Positions 18,796-28,713 of a stretch of DNA of 64,000 bases are shown piece by piece; the stretch's first letter is position 1; the number at the start of each line of letters is the position of its first letter. The DNA lies in the NCBI GenBank assembly GCA_029448655.1, contig JACCLO010000004.1:744001-808000 (forward strand), written 5' to 3'. The position numbers were made by a program, and so were the translations under genes. The stretch is from Wolfiporia cocos (Eukaryota > Basidiomycota > Agaricomycetes > Polyporales > Phaeolaceae). The notes under the pieces are model-generated. The model did not search any database. It was not told the origin of the DNA and was given only the letters and a program-made list of their open reading frames with translations.

Positions 18796-21150
18796 AGAGT
18801 CTTGTGAGGAATACCTGTTGGGCAATTAGCAAATCTTCAAAAGAAGGGTGTGATCAACGTGCCAAGTGGAACAACTGTACACCAGCTGTCGAAACACACT
18901 GAGCAGTTAATCTGACATATGACTGGCCACTTACCGATGTGTTTCCTTGAGGACGCATTCCAGGTAAGGTAGTGATTTTCGATCATCAAAATCAGGGAGA
19001 CGTTTAGAGCCGATGACTCGATCCATCTCGGCTTGTGCTTTGGCATACACATCTGGATTGAGCACCATAGCCAGAAGAAATACAGCCAATGTTGAAGCAG
19101 TCTTCAATGCTGCCTATAAGCTCATAGACTCATATGACGGGTAGAGTTTCAGTCAATTATCTTAATCTGCCAACTGCCCTTCGCTTAAGAAATCGCCGTT
19201 GCGAGCTAGGTTTGCACGCAGATTAATCTGCTAACTGCGGCAGATTAATCTACTGTGACAATAAAATGGTACATCCCGGATTCGAACCAAGGACCTTAGC
19301 ACAGATGAGAATAACAGCATCGCAGCATATTTAGCCAACTGAGCTACAGTGCAACTGGTGTTGCCCCCATTCTAAGCAATATATAGAGTATTTTGTAAAC
19401 TTCATTTTCGCAGTTTAACATCTTCCATAACACAAATACAAATAAATCTGCCTCTAAAGACCTGTGATTCCAGTGTATTCAGCTTTCCCATGGTGAGTTG
19501 CCCCAGGTCAAGCATGGTAAATCAAGCTACCACTATCATTGATTTCTGTATGCTTGTTGGAGCAGTTAGTTGCCTTGATGATTTGCGAAAATTGTGTGTA
19601 AAATTTGCGTTATATATATTTTGATTGATCCAGAGTAACTGCTGCCGCAATGGCTCAGTTGGCTAGTTACGCTGTGATGGTGTTATTCTCATCTGTGCTA
19701 AGGTCCTTGGTTCGAATCCGGGATGTACCATTTTATTGTCACAGTAGATTAATCTGCCGCAGTTAGCAGATTAATCTGCGTGCAAACCTAGCTCGCAACT
19801 GCGATTTCTTAGGCGAAGGGCAGTTGGCAGATTAAGATAATTGACTGAAGTCCCTCATGACGGATCTATATCATACTGACTGTCTCGGTCCCAGCTAATG
19901 TATCAACCTGGACGTGAGCGACGATTCAGCATAGTATATAAGCAGAATCGCACCGCCGTACAGAATGCCAGACAGCTCCCTGACATCTGTCTCATCTTCT
20001 TTCGTTGTTGGACCATCGCTCATGATCTCCTCCAGAAGAGAAGCGGCGAGCGAGTGGGAAGCATTGCCAGACGTCTATAGCGAGTAAATTGCAGAAATAT
20101 ATGTTATTTCGAACGTAGACCCACCATGCCATCTTGTACCATCTTGAATGGCGCGTCTATTGTCTGTCGAACTAGCTTTTGTACACAGTTGGCATGCCTC
20201 TTGAATGTGGCGCCAGGGAACCATGCCGGAAGATATTTCACTGTATGATGCTTGTCAGATAATGCTTAGCAGAGAAAGTGGGAGACAATGTATACGATGT
20301 GGTAAGAAGTCCAATACAGTAGTACCAGGAGGTCCATAGCTGACTACTCCATCCAAAATGCGTTCGGCGACGGACACGTAGTGATCATCCAATGATGTCA
20401 CTCTATGACCATATGTTATTTCCATGAGAATAGCCCCGGTATAACTAGATGAACGGATATCAATTTAGAGTCACGTTGCAAAGAACTAACCTCACCGCTT
20501 AAAGTGCTCTTTGTAGTCATCTGGTGCCTCAAACAACCCGGATAATAGCGTATAGATCTCTCGTTGTTGTAATGACCATTATTGTGACAAAGCGCCTTTG
20601 TCTTGAAAGGCGGCTCGCATCCAGGTCTGATATTTACGAAGCCGTTCTGAAGATGACATCTGTACAAACATAGACCCCCACTGCATCCTGAGACAGGTAT
20701 GAATAGTGGATAAGGAAATGGACCTTGATGTCCGGCAATATCACTCACATCTCATAAAGAAAAACAAATCGTGGGCGATCAGAATACTTCCTGCTTCTTG
20801 TGATCATCAAATCTTGTGCTGACTCCAAGGAGTTGACAATCAGAGTGGGTGTGGAGCCAAACTTGGCATAGACAATATCTCCTGAGGTTAGCTGTCGGTG
20901 AATCGTCCAATCATGACTATATCAGTATTACTGCTGGCTTACCATACTTTCTTGCCCATTTTGCAAAAGTTTCCTCCTGTCTGTCGAGAGGCAGTTGATG
21001 CAGATTGTTGAGAACAGGAACTGGTTTTGGCCCGGGAGGCAGATGATCAGAATCTTCTACATCACGGAAGATGCGGGCATATGCCAGATACAATGTGGTG
21101 GCAACTAGCGAGGTTGCAATAGCGAGGATGTCGGTATCTGTCAGCCGCAT
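18796..21150 (-). pseudogene. Cytochrome P450-1, 5' part (split by the family A element)
   Basis: Starts MRLTDTDILAIATSLV, a membrane anchor, followed by the Pro-rich hinge HLPPGPKPVPVL. Exons: 21150-20943, 20881-20749, 20687-20496, 20444-20296, 20240-20125, 20074-19954, a 14-nt exon 19894-19881, 19113-18935, 18885-18863 and 18814-18796, the last interrupted by the retrotransposon. Motifs: WMRAAFQ (C-helix region), LPAWFPGA, I-helix GAGTETAALKT built over the 14-nt exon, and the K-helix ExxR as KETHR. The intron after 18863 is GC-AG. There is an in-frame TAA at 20581-20579 (SQ-stop-WSLQQRE) where relatives have an aromatic residue, so the gene carries a nonsense change besides the insertion. 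Family role: ER-bound heme mono-oxygenase, OrdA-like type common in basidiomycete secondary metabolism; substrate unknown. Confidence 0.88.
19148..19849. repeat. Foldback of two head-to-head tRNA-derived (SINE-like) arms in a P450 intron
   Basis: Arms 19148-19360 (minus) and 19641-19849 (plus) are inverted copies with few differences, separated by about 280 bp. Each arm starts with a tRNA-like head: A-box-like GGCTCAGTTGGCTA and B-box GGTTCGAATCC, followed by GTACCATTTTATTGTCACAG and a body with the repeated word AGATTAATCTGC. The T-arm can pair (CTTGG/CCGGG) but the acceptor stem cannot, so these are not functional tRNAs. Sits in the intron between 19880 and 19114 of P450-1. Flanks carry similar words (CATATGACGG and CATGACGG), a possible imperfect duplication. 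Confidence 0.7.
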
Positions 21151-21222
21151 ATTTGACGGGAGTTTCAGACTACTGAGAGGTATGGCAGCTCGTTCTCAGG
21201 TGGTGCCGCTATTTATTGTACG

Positions 21223-21230
21223 CTTTTATA
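21223..21230 (-). promoter_or_regulatory. TATA box of P450-1
   Basis: Minus-strand CTATAAAAG about 75 bp upstream of the ATG at 21150. Confidence 0.45.
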
Positions 21231-22089
21231 GCTAGTCGCGGCATGCCTAGCTTCTGTTCTTGAATGCGGAGTGCCGTACAGTGATTGGATTGGTAGTGAC
21301 ACAGCATGTGTAGCGGGTGAAAGAGAAGCGTTATTGTATATGGTGTACGGGGAGAATCGAGATGTGTGCCTAGTGGCGTACCCATGACATAGACCCTGAT
21401 CTAGAATGCGTTTGTAGAATTCTCGTTCAACTTCTGGTTCTGGCCACTGTATTAATCAATGGAAGAGCCCCTCAAATGGTACTGCCACCGTGAATACTCG
21501 TCGTAATCCGGAGCCGAGTACTCTCTTTCGAGATGTCAAACTAAATTAATCGTTCAATATATTGGATTGAATAGGGTGCCCCTGTTTCAAATTCGCAATT
21601 CGCGTTGATTAGGATTAGGGAATTTGTCCCGACGGGGATTCTGTGCAACATAATACATATCTATATATGTCTGAGTCATGGCATAATGCATCCGGTGAGA
21701 GTTCATCGGTATTTCTGGCCGAACTGGTGACATTAATTCGTAGCCATGCGTATGTGGCGTGGGGTTCTCACTCGCTCATGGGACTATTATCATTATCTAG
21801 TCACTGGATCATATGATGGAGCTCTGAGCGCGATAGAGCTGCTGATCGTCTGCGCAGAATGCTAGAACGTGGTGTTAAGATTACGTCGAAAGCCCCTGGT
21901 TCACTGTAGACAGCTTCTGTATGTGTTCTCTAGAGATGGGGGATGTGTGCTTACGCCGTGAGACCATCGCGTACTAACGCTGGACCCCTTCTGCCCAATC
22001 GATTTTGCATAACGAGATAAGTCAGGAATGTGAAAGAGACTGATACAGAAAACTTCGTCTGTAGCATCTACACAAATTATTTTTATGTT
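21231..22089. other. Intergenic region between the two P450 genes
   Basis: No coding region recognised. Holds the third copy of the word CTAGAGATGGGGG (21930-21942). Confidence 0.4.
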
Positions 22090-23400
22090 TTATCGATGCG
22101 TTGTTGCGTCCGCAGAATCGATTGTGCAGAAGGGGCCACATGTACAGAAGGGGTGTGGCGATAGTACTGCAATGGTATCGGGTAAGATTGCAGTGCAATA
22201 TTCATCGATACGTAGGCTGATGTCAAACGCCCACAGCAGATGCACAATCCCGATCCATACCGATTTTGAAGCTAGATACTGTCCGGGGAAAGCCCTACGG
22301 TTTCTCATCTCAGAGACAATATTCGAGAATTACAGTGATGCAGCTCACCGCCTCCAGAAACCAAATCCGTAATGACCTTCATACAGGCGTCCTGTCTCAA
22401 CCTTTCCGTCAACAGCAGGGACAAATCTCTCCGGTCTGAATGTGAACGGGTCAGGATAATTCATCTCATTGTGATGAACTGCCCATATGTTGGCGACTAT
22501 GGTCGTACTAGCGGCGATCCGATATCCCTGGTATGTATCGTCCTTCAGGCTGAGATACGGTGATCCTACGGGAGCAACAGGCATCCAGCTGCGTTGTACG
22601 CATCAAAAGATGACGTCAGTGATGCAGCAATCTATGCATGTAATATCGATGCTCGCTATACATACCGGAAAACCTCCTTGACGAGTGCAACACAGCACGG
22701 AAGGTCCTGAAGATTCTTGAAGCTCGGGGGTGCGTATCCCTCTGGACCCAATACCCGGTCAAGCTCTGCTTGCGCCTTCCTCATAATGTCCTGATTATGC
22801 AACATAGCCACCAAAAACCGAAGAATTGTCGCCGGATTATTGTCGGTGCCTGCCTCAAACATTGAATGAGCAACTGGAACGGGTGATCTTCTACGATGCA
22901 CCATACAACACTGCCATATACTGACCATATGTCATAGAGAGTTCATCAAGGCCATTTTTTTTCTACATCTTCCCAGAGCCGGGCAGCGAAACACTCAGGA
23001 GTCTCGCCTTTGTCCATGCGCTCCTTGACCTCATGAGGGAGACGAGAATAGAACTATGGTAAGACGTGCCCGCGTAGTCATATTTATGACCTCCGACACA
23101 GTTGCCTCATATGTATGTTTCTTGCGGGCTTCAGCTCGCCAAGGCGCCGACATATATAGAAGCCAATCCAGAATCGGTAGAGTATCAACCAAATATTGCG
23201 CTGGGTGCATATCCTGCACGAATGTTTCGAGGATATACAATACCGTGCGTAGGTCCTGCTCATTGGCGAAAGTCTTGTCATATACAAGCGTGAGAAGCGT
23301 TTCCGCGGTGTACCATCTCACACTTATGTATACTCTTGTCGAATTCTTCATTATATCAGACAGTAGTTTCATTGCACCGCGTTCTTAAATGCCATTGTAT
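22090..23400 (-). pseudogene. Cytochrome P450-2, central and C-terminal block (degenerate)
   Basis: Reads in order on the minus strand: MKLLSDIMKNS...ETLLTLVYDKTFANEQDL (23372 on), FYSRLPHEVKERMDKGETPECFAARLWEDVE, GLDELSMTYG, SMFEAGTDNNPATILRF (I-helix), QAELDRVLGPEGYAPPSF, LVKEVFRYV (K-helix ExxR as EVFR), VAPVGSP, the PERF motif FRPERF, then the heme loop. Two faults: a T8 run at 22955-22962 (A8 in the coding sense) shifts the frame, and the heme loop reads GFGFWRR-AFPG, so the invariant Cys is Phe and a loop Gly is Trp. Without the thiolate ligand a P450 cannot bind heme correctly, so the product would be inactive as an oxygenase. The N-terminal exons lie 3.2 kb away at 26680-27084. Confidence 0.85.
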
Positions 23401-23479
23401 GCTCCAACGACTGGCACATTACTGTGAGTTGACTTCGCCGCTTCATGTGACAACTAAACTGATCGTTACCTCTGTTGAC

Positions 23480-24938
23480 AAACGGCGGCCAAAGTCCGGC
23501 CAGCCACGTCAGTTATTGACTACCACTCGGGATTTAGGTACAAACGAACGAAGATACGCTACACCAGTACATTCCCCTTTTATTCCGTCGCTAACATCAG
23601 GGCAGGCGGCGCAGCTCGCTTAACCGCGCGCCTCCGGCTATTCCGCCAACAACCTCTCGTTTATAACGTCTGGAATGCTGCTGCTCGCTGCCTCTTAAGC
23701 AGTGGACCGTCACGGTAAGGTGACAAGACAAGTCTCTGACCGCTCGAATTCAGTAACGGAGCTAACAAGCAGATATTTGTGTATACATTGTCCTGCGATC
23801 GGTACTTGCTTGCATATACGAGCTGCGTGCATCAGCGAAGTGCGAGACCGTAGATCTACTCATATCTATGTAGATATACCTAGCAGGTCCTGTAACTGTA
23901 GCCGGACCAGTATACTCATGTATAACCCCCTTATAGTAGCAGGTCCGCACAATAGCAAGCGCCCAAGGGACACGTTCTTGCAAGGCAGCGCCCTAGGCCC
24001 ATGCTATTGCAAGGACCTCACCTGAGGCCCTTGCTATTGCGAGGAGTGCCCTTGCTATTGTGAGGACCATACACTAGCGGTCACCTGGGGGACGGTATTT
24101 CCGGGAGTGCTAGTATAGTATCGGACTGTTGTTTCAGACCCAGTAGTATAATGCTAATGAAAATTCGTATTTTATTGAAACATGCATGAGTACTAGCAGG
24201 AGGACTACCGGTTAACGCATATGGCCTTCCGCATTGACGGTGGCCATGCTGTCCTAGTCATTTGTGATGGTATAATCATTGTCTTCTTCGCCCTCACCAT
24301 CCTCATCCCTGCCCCCCCAAGCTGGCAATTCACCCCCGTCTTCCGTCCCCTGCCAATGCCTCCCCCAGCCAGTGCACACAAGCAGCCACAACAGCGGGGC
24401 CTACAGTGGGGTCGGTATAGTGGGTAACCCAAAGCGCTGTTGTTGCACGGCTAATTAAAACCAGAAGTCGAATTTTAGATTTAGATGTACGCACCGGCAC
24501 TGCCAGGCGGCAATGGTGGTGGCGGGTGACCGATGCTTGAGCTCAAGCAGCACAACACGAGTGTCAAGCATCTCAAGAAAAGGAAAGGCGCACCAGGGAC
24601 GAGGCAGACAAGCCCATATCACATACCGAGACCATGCATGGGGAGAACATGACCATGGGGCCCTGGGCATACGAGGATGTGAGTTGGCACAGCAATCATA
24701 GGGAGCCTGTAGCATAGTTAAAGGCACCGTTGCTGGGCAGAGAAGCGCATGTATGCGCACGGAAAGGGGGGGAACATGGTAGTCAACGCACCAGATATCA
24801 GGCAGTGAGGGCAAGGAGTGAGAATGCAGCAGTGAGCGCTGTCCAGCATTTTGTACCTATCATGTTGAAGTAGTGTGCGTCACCCCCGGTTTCGGGGCAC
24901 GATCGGCAGTACCTGGCGCAATCGATGGGACACTGGTG
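23480..24938. other. Intervening DNA inside P450-2, left part
   Basis: Separates the two P450-2 blocks. Near 23955-24070 the words CTTGCAAGG and CTTGCTATTG recur about every 25-40 bases as an imperfect tandem array. The rest has no gene or element ends I can name. Confidence 0.35.
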
Positions 24939-25593
24939 GTCTGTGCTAGTGATGTGCCAGGCCCGGCTTTGGGCCATAGGCCGGGCCGGGCCAAGCCCTA
25001 CTTGGGCCGGGCCAGGCCGGGCCCTACACCACGGCTTGAGACGGCCCAGGGCCCGGCTTGTGTCTCAAGCCGGGCCGGGCCAAGCCGTGAGCCCCGGCCT
25101 GAAAGCTCTAACGGATAAAATGTCTAGTAACTATGACATAAGGATATATATAGTAGCAGTATGCCATATTCCAATGAAGTATGTCTATATTATTAAATTC
25201 AAGCAAGAGGATAGTCCCATGGATTGAATATTTGGTGCTGAAGCCTGTCGCTCACTTTTGGGCGCCTATACGATGCCCCATTTGGAAGGCGCGCCACAGA
25301 GCACCGTGCCGGTGAAATGATGATTTCACACTATAATTCACTAATTATTGAAGATACTGGAGCTTGGCTTTGTCAGAAGATAGTTGGAGAAGGTACGTTA
25401 TGAGTTTGTGTGGCTACAGTGATGATCATCCTCACAGTGCCAGGCCCCGGGCAAGCCCCAGGCCGGGCCGGGCCAAGCCCTGGGCCGTCAATGGGGGCCC
25501 GGCCTGAGGTTTTGAAAAGCCAAGGCCGTCCAAAGCCGGGCCAAAGCCGGGGCTTTTGAGCCGGGCCGGGCCTGGCACATCACTAGTCTGTGC
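24939..25593. mobile_element. GC-rich hAT-like non-autonomous element (639 bp)
   Basis: Element 24947-25585; both ends read inward TAGTGATGTGCCAGGCCCGG. Flanks 24939-24946 and 25586-25593 are both GTCTGTGC, an 8-bp duplication as in hAT. The subterminal parts are clustered GGCCGGGCC/AAGCC words on both sides of an AT-rich core. No coding capacity. Lies inside the split P450-2 gene. A larger relative with the same first bases is at 32397-35754. Confidence 0.9.
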
Positions 25594-26340
25594 GAGAGGG
25601 GCAGTTTAGTATTTAGGCGGCGAGAGGTGGTGTACGTACCTTAGCCGTTTGTACTCAACGTACCGGAGTCTAGTCACTGCGAATTGACGTGCGTGTGAGG
25701 GCGATGACATGGAACGTACGCTGGAAAAGTCAACATATAATGACAGGCATTGTAGGCTTAAAGGAAGCAGGGTTAATCATGGATTAGCAGGGCATGTAGA
25801 GGGAGAAAGAATAAACGTACTGGGCATGCAGGGAGCAACCAGGGCTGCAAGTAAAGACGGCAACATGTGGCGCCAAGAGGTTAGGAGAAAGAGACGAAGG
25901 AGAGCATGTGGCGGAGGCGTCATCTTAGGTACACATGTGTGATAGACTGCACTTGAGATGTCGAGAGGATACTATATATGGATTGGGGAGGTGATGAGAG
26001 CCGGCCTTTATGGACAAGATTCAAGAGCCGCCCGAAAGTATGACAGAATGACGAAAGGTGTTGCTCGGTCAAGCAAGGGACTTACTAGATTGGATGGGAG
26101 CCGCGTCATGCCCGGATGCTGCCCCGCTGTGTGCCGATGCCTTCCTTTTTCAATGCGTTCAATGTTCAACATTTCAACATTATGTAACGTTGATGGCCGG
26201 TGGCTGTGAATATAACTGACCTGTGGTATATGGGCTCATTTACTTACTATTGCTTCGCATGCTTTCAGAGGGGACCAGCTATGGCTATGCTGAAATACAC
26301 TAACTGTAAATAAGTAAAAGTGTACATCTTGATCATGCCA
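25594..26340. other. Intervening DNA inside P450-2, right part
   Basis: No gene or element ends recognised between the GC-rich element and the minisatellite. Confidence 0.35.
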
Positions 26341-26344
26341 TTGA

Positions 26345-26610
26345 CATCCCCATCCGCATTGATCATATCAATATTCCTGTACTCATTGATGCTACAATTA
26401 ATATTTCCGTCCTTATTAATCCTGCCACTAATGCTTCCGTCCCCGTTAATCCTGCAACTAAGATTTCCGTCCTCATTGATCCTACAAGCAATAATTCCGT
26501 CCTTGTTGATCCTGCAATCAATATGTCTGTCCTCTTTGATCCTGCATATAACATTTCGGTCCTCTTTGATCCTGTAAATGATATTTCGTTCCTCGTTTAT
26601 CTTGCCATTA
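26345..26610. repeat. 30-bp minisatellite, about 9 units
   Basis: Units of exactly 30 bp with the pattern AATATTTCCGTCCTCNTTGA then TCCTGCANNT, several substitutions per unit, no length change. Because 30 is a multiple of three, both strands stay open across the array (minus strand repeats like CRINEDGNIS). I treat it as a minisatellite rather than a gene; no start, signal or flanking domain supports coding. Confidence 0.8.
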
Positions 26611-26679
26611 CCCCGTGCATAGTATCTTCTCATATCTACATATATCTACTGAGCTGGTATTTACAATAGTTAACGGACT

Positions 26680-27084
26680 AGATATGAAGGTTCGCATTTT
26701 GCTGATGTGCGAGACGAATAGTTTGCAGATCGCTTCACCAGCTGGTGAGATGTTTAGTGTAATGGTGTTTATTGACATAAGCATGCTCACCAGCTCGTTA
26801 ATGTCTGTTATATCGCTCAGAACAATCATTTCATTGCACGCAAAGCCCAGTTTAACTATTGGCACTGAATAATACTAAATTTTAGCAGAACTACCGATTC
26901 GGATGCGATGCCTAGACACACCGTACTTACAAAGATTGCTGAAGTAGATCCAAGACTTCTCTGTGGGCATTTTTAACGCGATTTCGGTTAGTGGGATTGG
27001 TATTGGACCTGGCGGGGAATCTGTGCGCCGTAGAAGGACCATGGCACCAATATAGAACGTGATTATCCAGCCAATAGCGAGCAA
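26680..27084 (-). pseudogene. Cytochrome P450-2, N-terminal exons
   Basis: From the ATG at 27084: membrane anchor (LAIGWIITFYIGAMVLL), Pro-rich hinge DSPPGPIPIPLTEIAL and WIYFSNLCKYG; after an intron, VPIVKLGFACNEMIVLSDITDINEL; after a second intron, LVKRSANYSSR, a motif shared by many basidiomycete P450s. The gene then breaks off near 26690 and picks up at 23400, missing roughly 60-80 residues (the C-helix region). The frame is open upstream of 27084 for some 35 codons, so the start is uncertain. Together with 22090-23400 this is a dead gene. Confidence 0.75.
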
Positions 27085-27744
27085 GATGACCCTATAACTC
27101 GTGCTCTCTAGTGGACGGGTCGCAGACCCAAGTAGATCTTTACTCTCTGTAAACTTGAGCTTTGGGAGCTCTGGGACAATGTCTCCATCTAGGTACGTGG
27201 TTACGGCCTTCTATATACATCTTCTACAACTGTCGCTGGAACAGACTCTTGCAGCCAGCTCTCTTGCTTTTTTCGTCGCAAGGTTCGTGGAGATGAGGCT
27301 GAACATGACATGCGGCAGTGCATGTTATTGAAATGTCGGCCTGATCAGGAGGTATACGAGGAGCACTATGACGACGGAAAGCCGACACTGTCAGGGTCTG
27401 CAGACTCATGCCAAGGTCAGAGCGGAATAACATGCACTACAGGTGGCATACATTCTGATATATGACAAATTTATGAACTCTCTATTGTGACATGACGTCG
27501 CCGAAGAATTGAGCGGAACGTTCGAGATGCTATTGAGGCAAAGGCAGACGATGTCATTCTGAGCACCTTCCGAACGCCACTTCTGTTGACGATTCTCAAG
27601 ATGTCCCGCAAAGAGATACTACAGTGATCTGTGCTTGTACGAGACACTAAACGCTAATGTCGCACGATGATTTTGTTGACCCAAGATGAGCGCGCATCGA
27701 AATGAAGGGTGTGGGGCTAGAGCTATAAAATATGGGCTTTCATA

Positions 27745-28454
27745 TCACCTACATCTCCAGTAAGTCCAGTTTGCATGGGGTCCCACGCCATCTGCTTCTA
27801 GCATCATACCTAGTACGAAGAATCTCCCGTTACAGGCATCATCAATTTGTTTTGGCATTCTCTGAACTAAACAATCATCAAATGCGGCACATGATAGCGA
27901 ACTATATGCCTTAGTGGGAGTGGGCGCAGTATGCACTTGACCCTACCCTGGCCATTGCTCCACCCGATTGAGATTTGAAATGAACGTCGCGCCTTCCAGA
28001 TGTGCCACACAAGCTGCGCCTATACTCAACCTGGGCCCAACAATTACACATGGACAGTATGGGTATATCTCACAATCGTTGAGATCGTCATACGCGCACA
28101 ACGTAACTCGAGGCTCTTGGCAACAGCTGGAGCTTTCCTGATACTTGAATGCCCCAGCTGATGCCTTTGACTGTGCTGCATTGACCATATCTTGCATATC
28201 GATTGACGAGTTTCGGTATTTCTATGTGGCCCTTCTTCGTGCTGGTCCACACCACATCCGCAGACATTACACACCTGACTCAGACATATCATCGTTTTAT
28301 CACCTACAAAGTGAAACCTCGTGTTCAAGCATTGGCAATTGGTCAAATAGTAAAATAGTTCTTCATGGTCATTTACTCCGCTCCTTTGAGTTGTAGGCAT
28401 GTTTCTAGCCGGAGGTAGGCAGCTTTGAGACATTTGAGCGTTGCAGTAGTCCAT
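27745..28454 (-). other. Unassigned minus-strand coding-like region
   Basis: Three neighbouring open stretches (28454-28044, 28197-27943, 27936-27745) could be exons of one gene; GT-AG boundaries are available (for example donor GTAGGTGATA near 28310). Protein-like pieces include YDDLNDCEIYPYCPCVIVGPR and VWTSTKKGHIEI. I do not recognise the family and cannot exclude chance. Confidence 0.3.
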
Positions 28455-28672
28455 AAGACTAACGTAGCAACAGAGCTAAGCTAACATATTGATTATACTC
28501 CCAGTCCCAGATTTTAGCCAGCATCAATGTTGCCGACACTGGCATAGTTCCGCGTCCGCGCTTTGTGTTGCCACACAATTCAGAAGCCCACCCTGGTTTC
28601 TTGATCGATAGTTCATCAAGGAGCACAAGACTTCGCGCCGCATGCAAGTCGGCGTCTGGTTGCGCATGGATG

Positions 28673-28680
28673 TATATAAA
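28673..28680 (+). promoter_or_regulatory. TATA box of the UbiA gene
   Basis: TATATAAA 34-41 bp upstream of the ATG at 28714. Confidence 0.55.
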
Positions 28681-28713
28681 GAGCCAACACAAGTGGGGAA
28701 AGTACAGTTCAAA

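Larger units (their letters stand above)
10884..18800 (-). mobile_element. Complete family A Ty3/Gypsy chromovirus inserted in a P450 exon
   Basis: Element 10889-18795 (7,907 bp) with flanking duplication AGAGT (10884-10888 and 18796-18800). The LTRs 10889-11422 and 18262-18795 are each 534 bp and I find no difference between them on reading them side by side, so the insertion is very recent. Order on the minus strand: LTR, primer site, gag (with one in-frame TGA), pol (protease, dUTPase, RT, RNase H, integrase, chromodomain), overlapping ORF3, polypurine tract, LTR. A related solo LTR lies at 31655-32190 and a decayed fragment at 36020-36353. Confidence 0.97.

Noticed and set aside
19649..19732. 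Functional tRNA gene
   Set aside because: A- and B-box words and a T-arm are present, but the acceptor stem does not pair and the anticodon arm is not convincing; it is the head of a repeat present twice.
24950..25580. CRISPR-like or centromeric array of GGCCGGGCC words
   Set aside because: Irregular spacing, no unique spacers, and clean terminal inverted repeats with an 8-bp duplication show a transposon.
26320..26577. Plus-strand Leu/Ile/Pro-rich frame that looks like membrane helices
   Set aside because: Product of the 30-bp minisatellite; open on both strands, no start context or domain.
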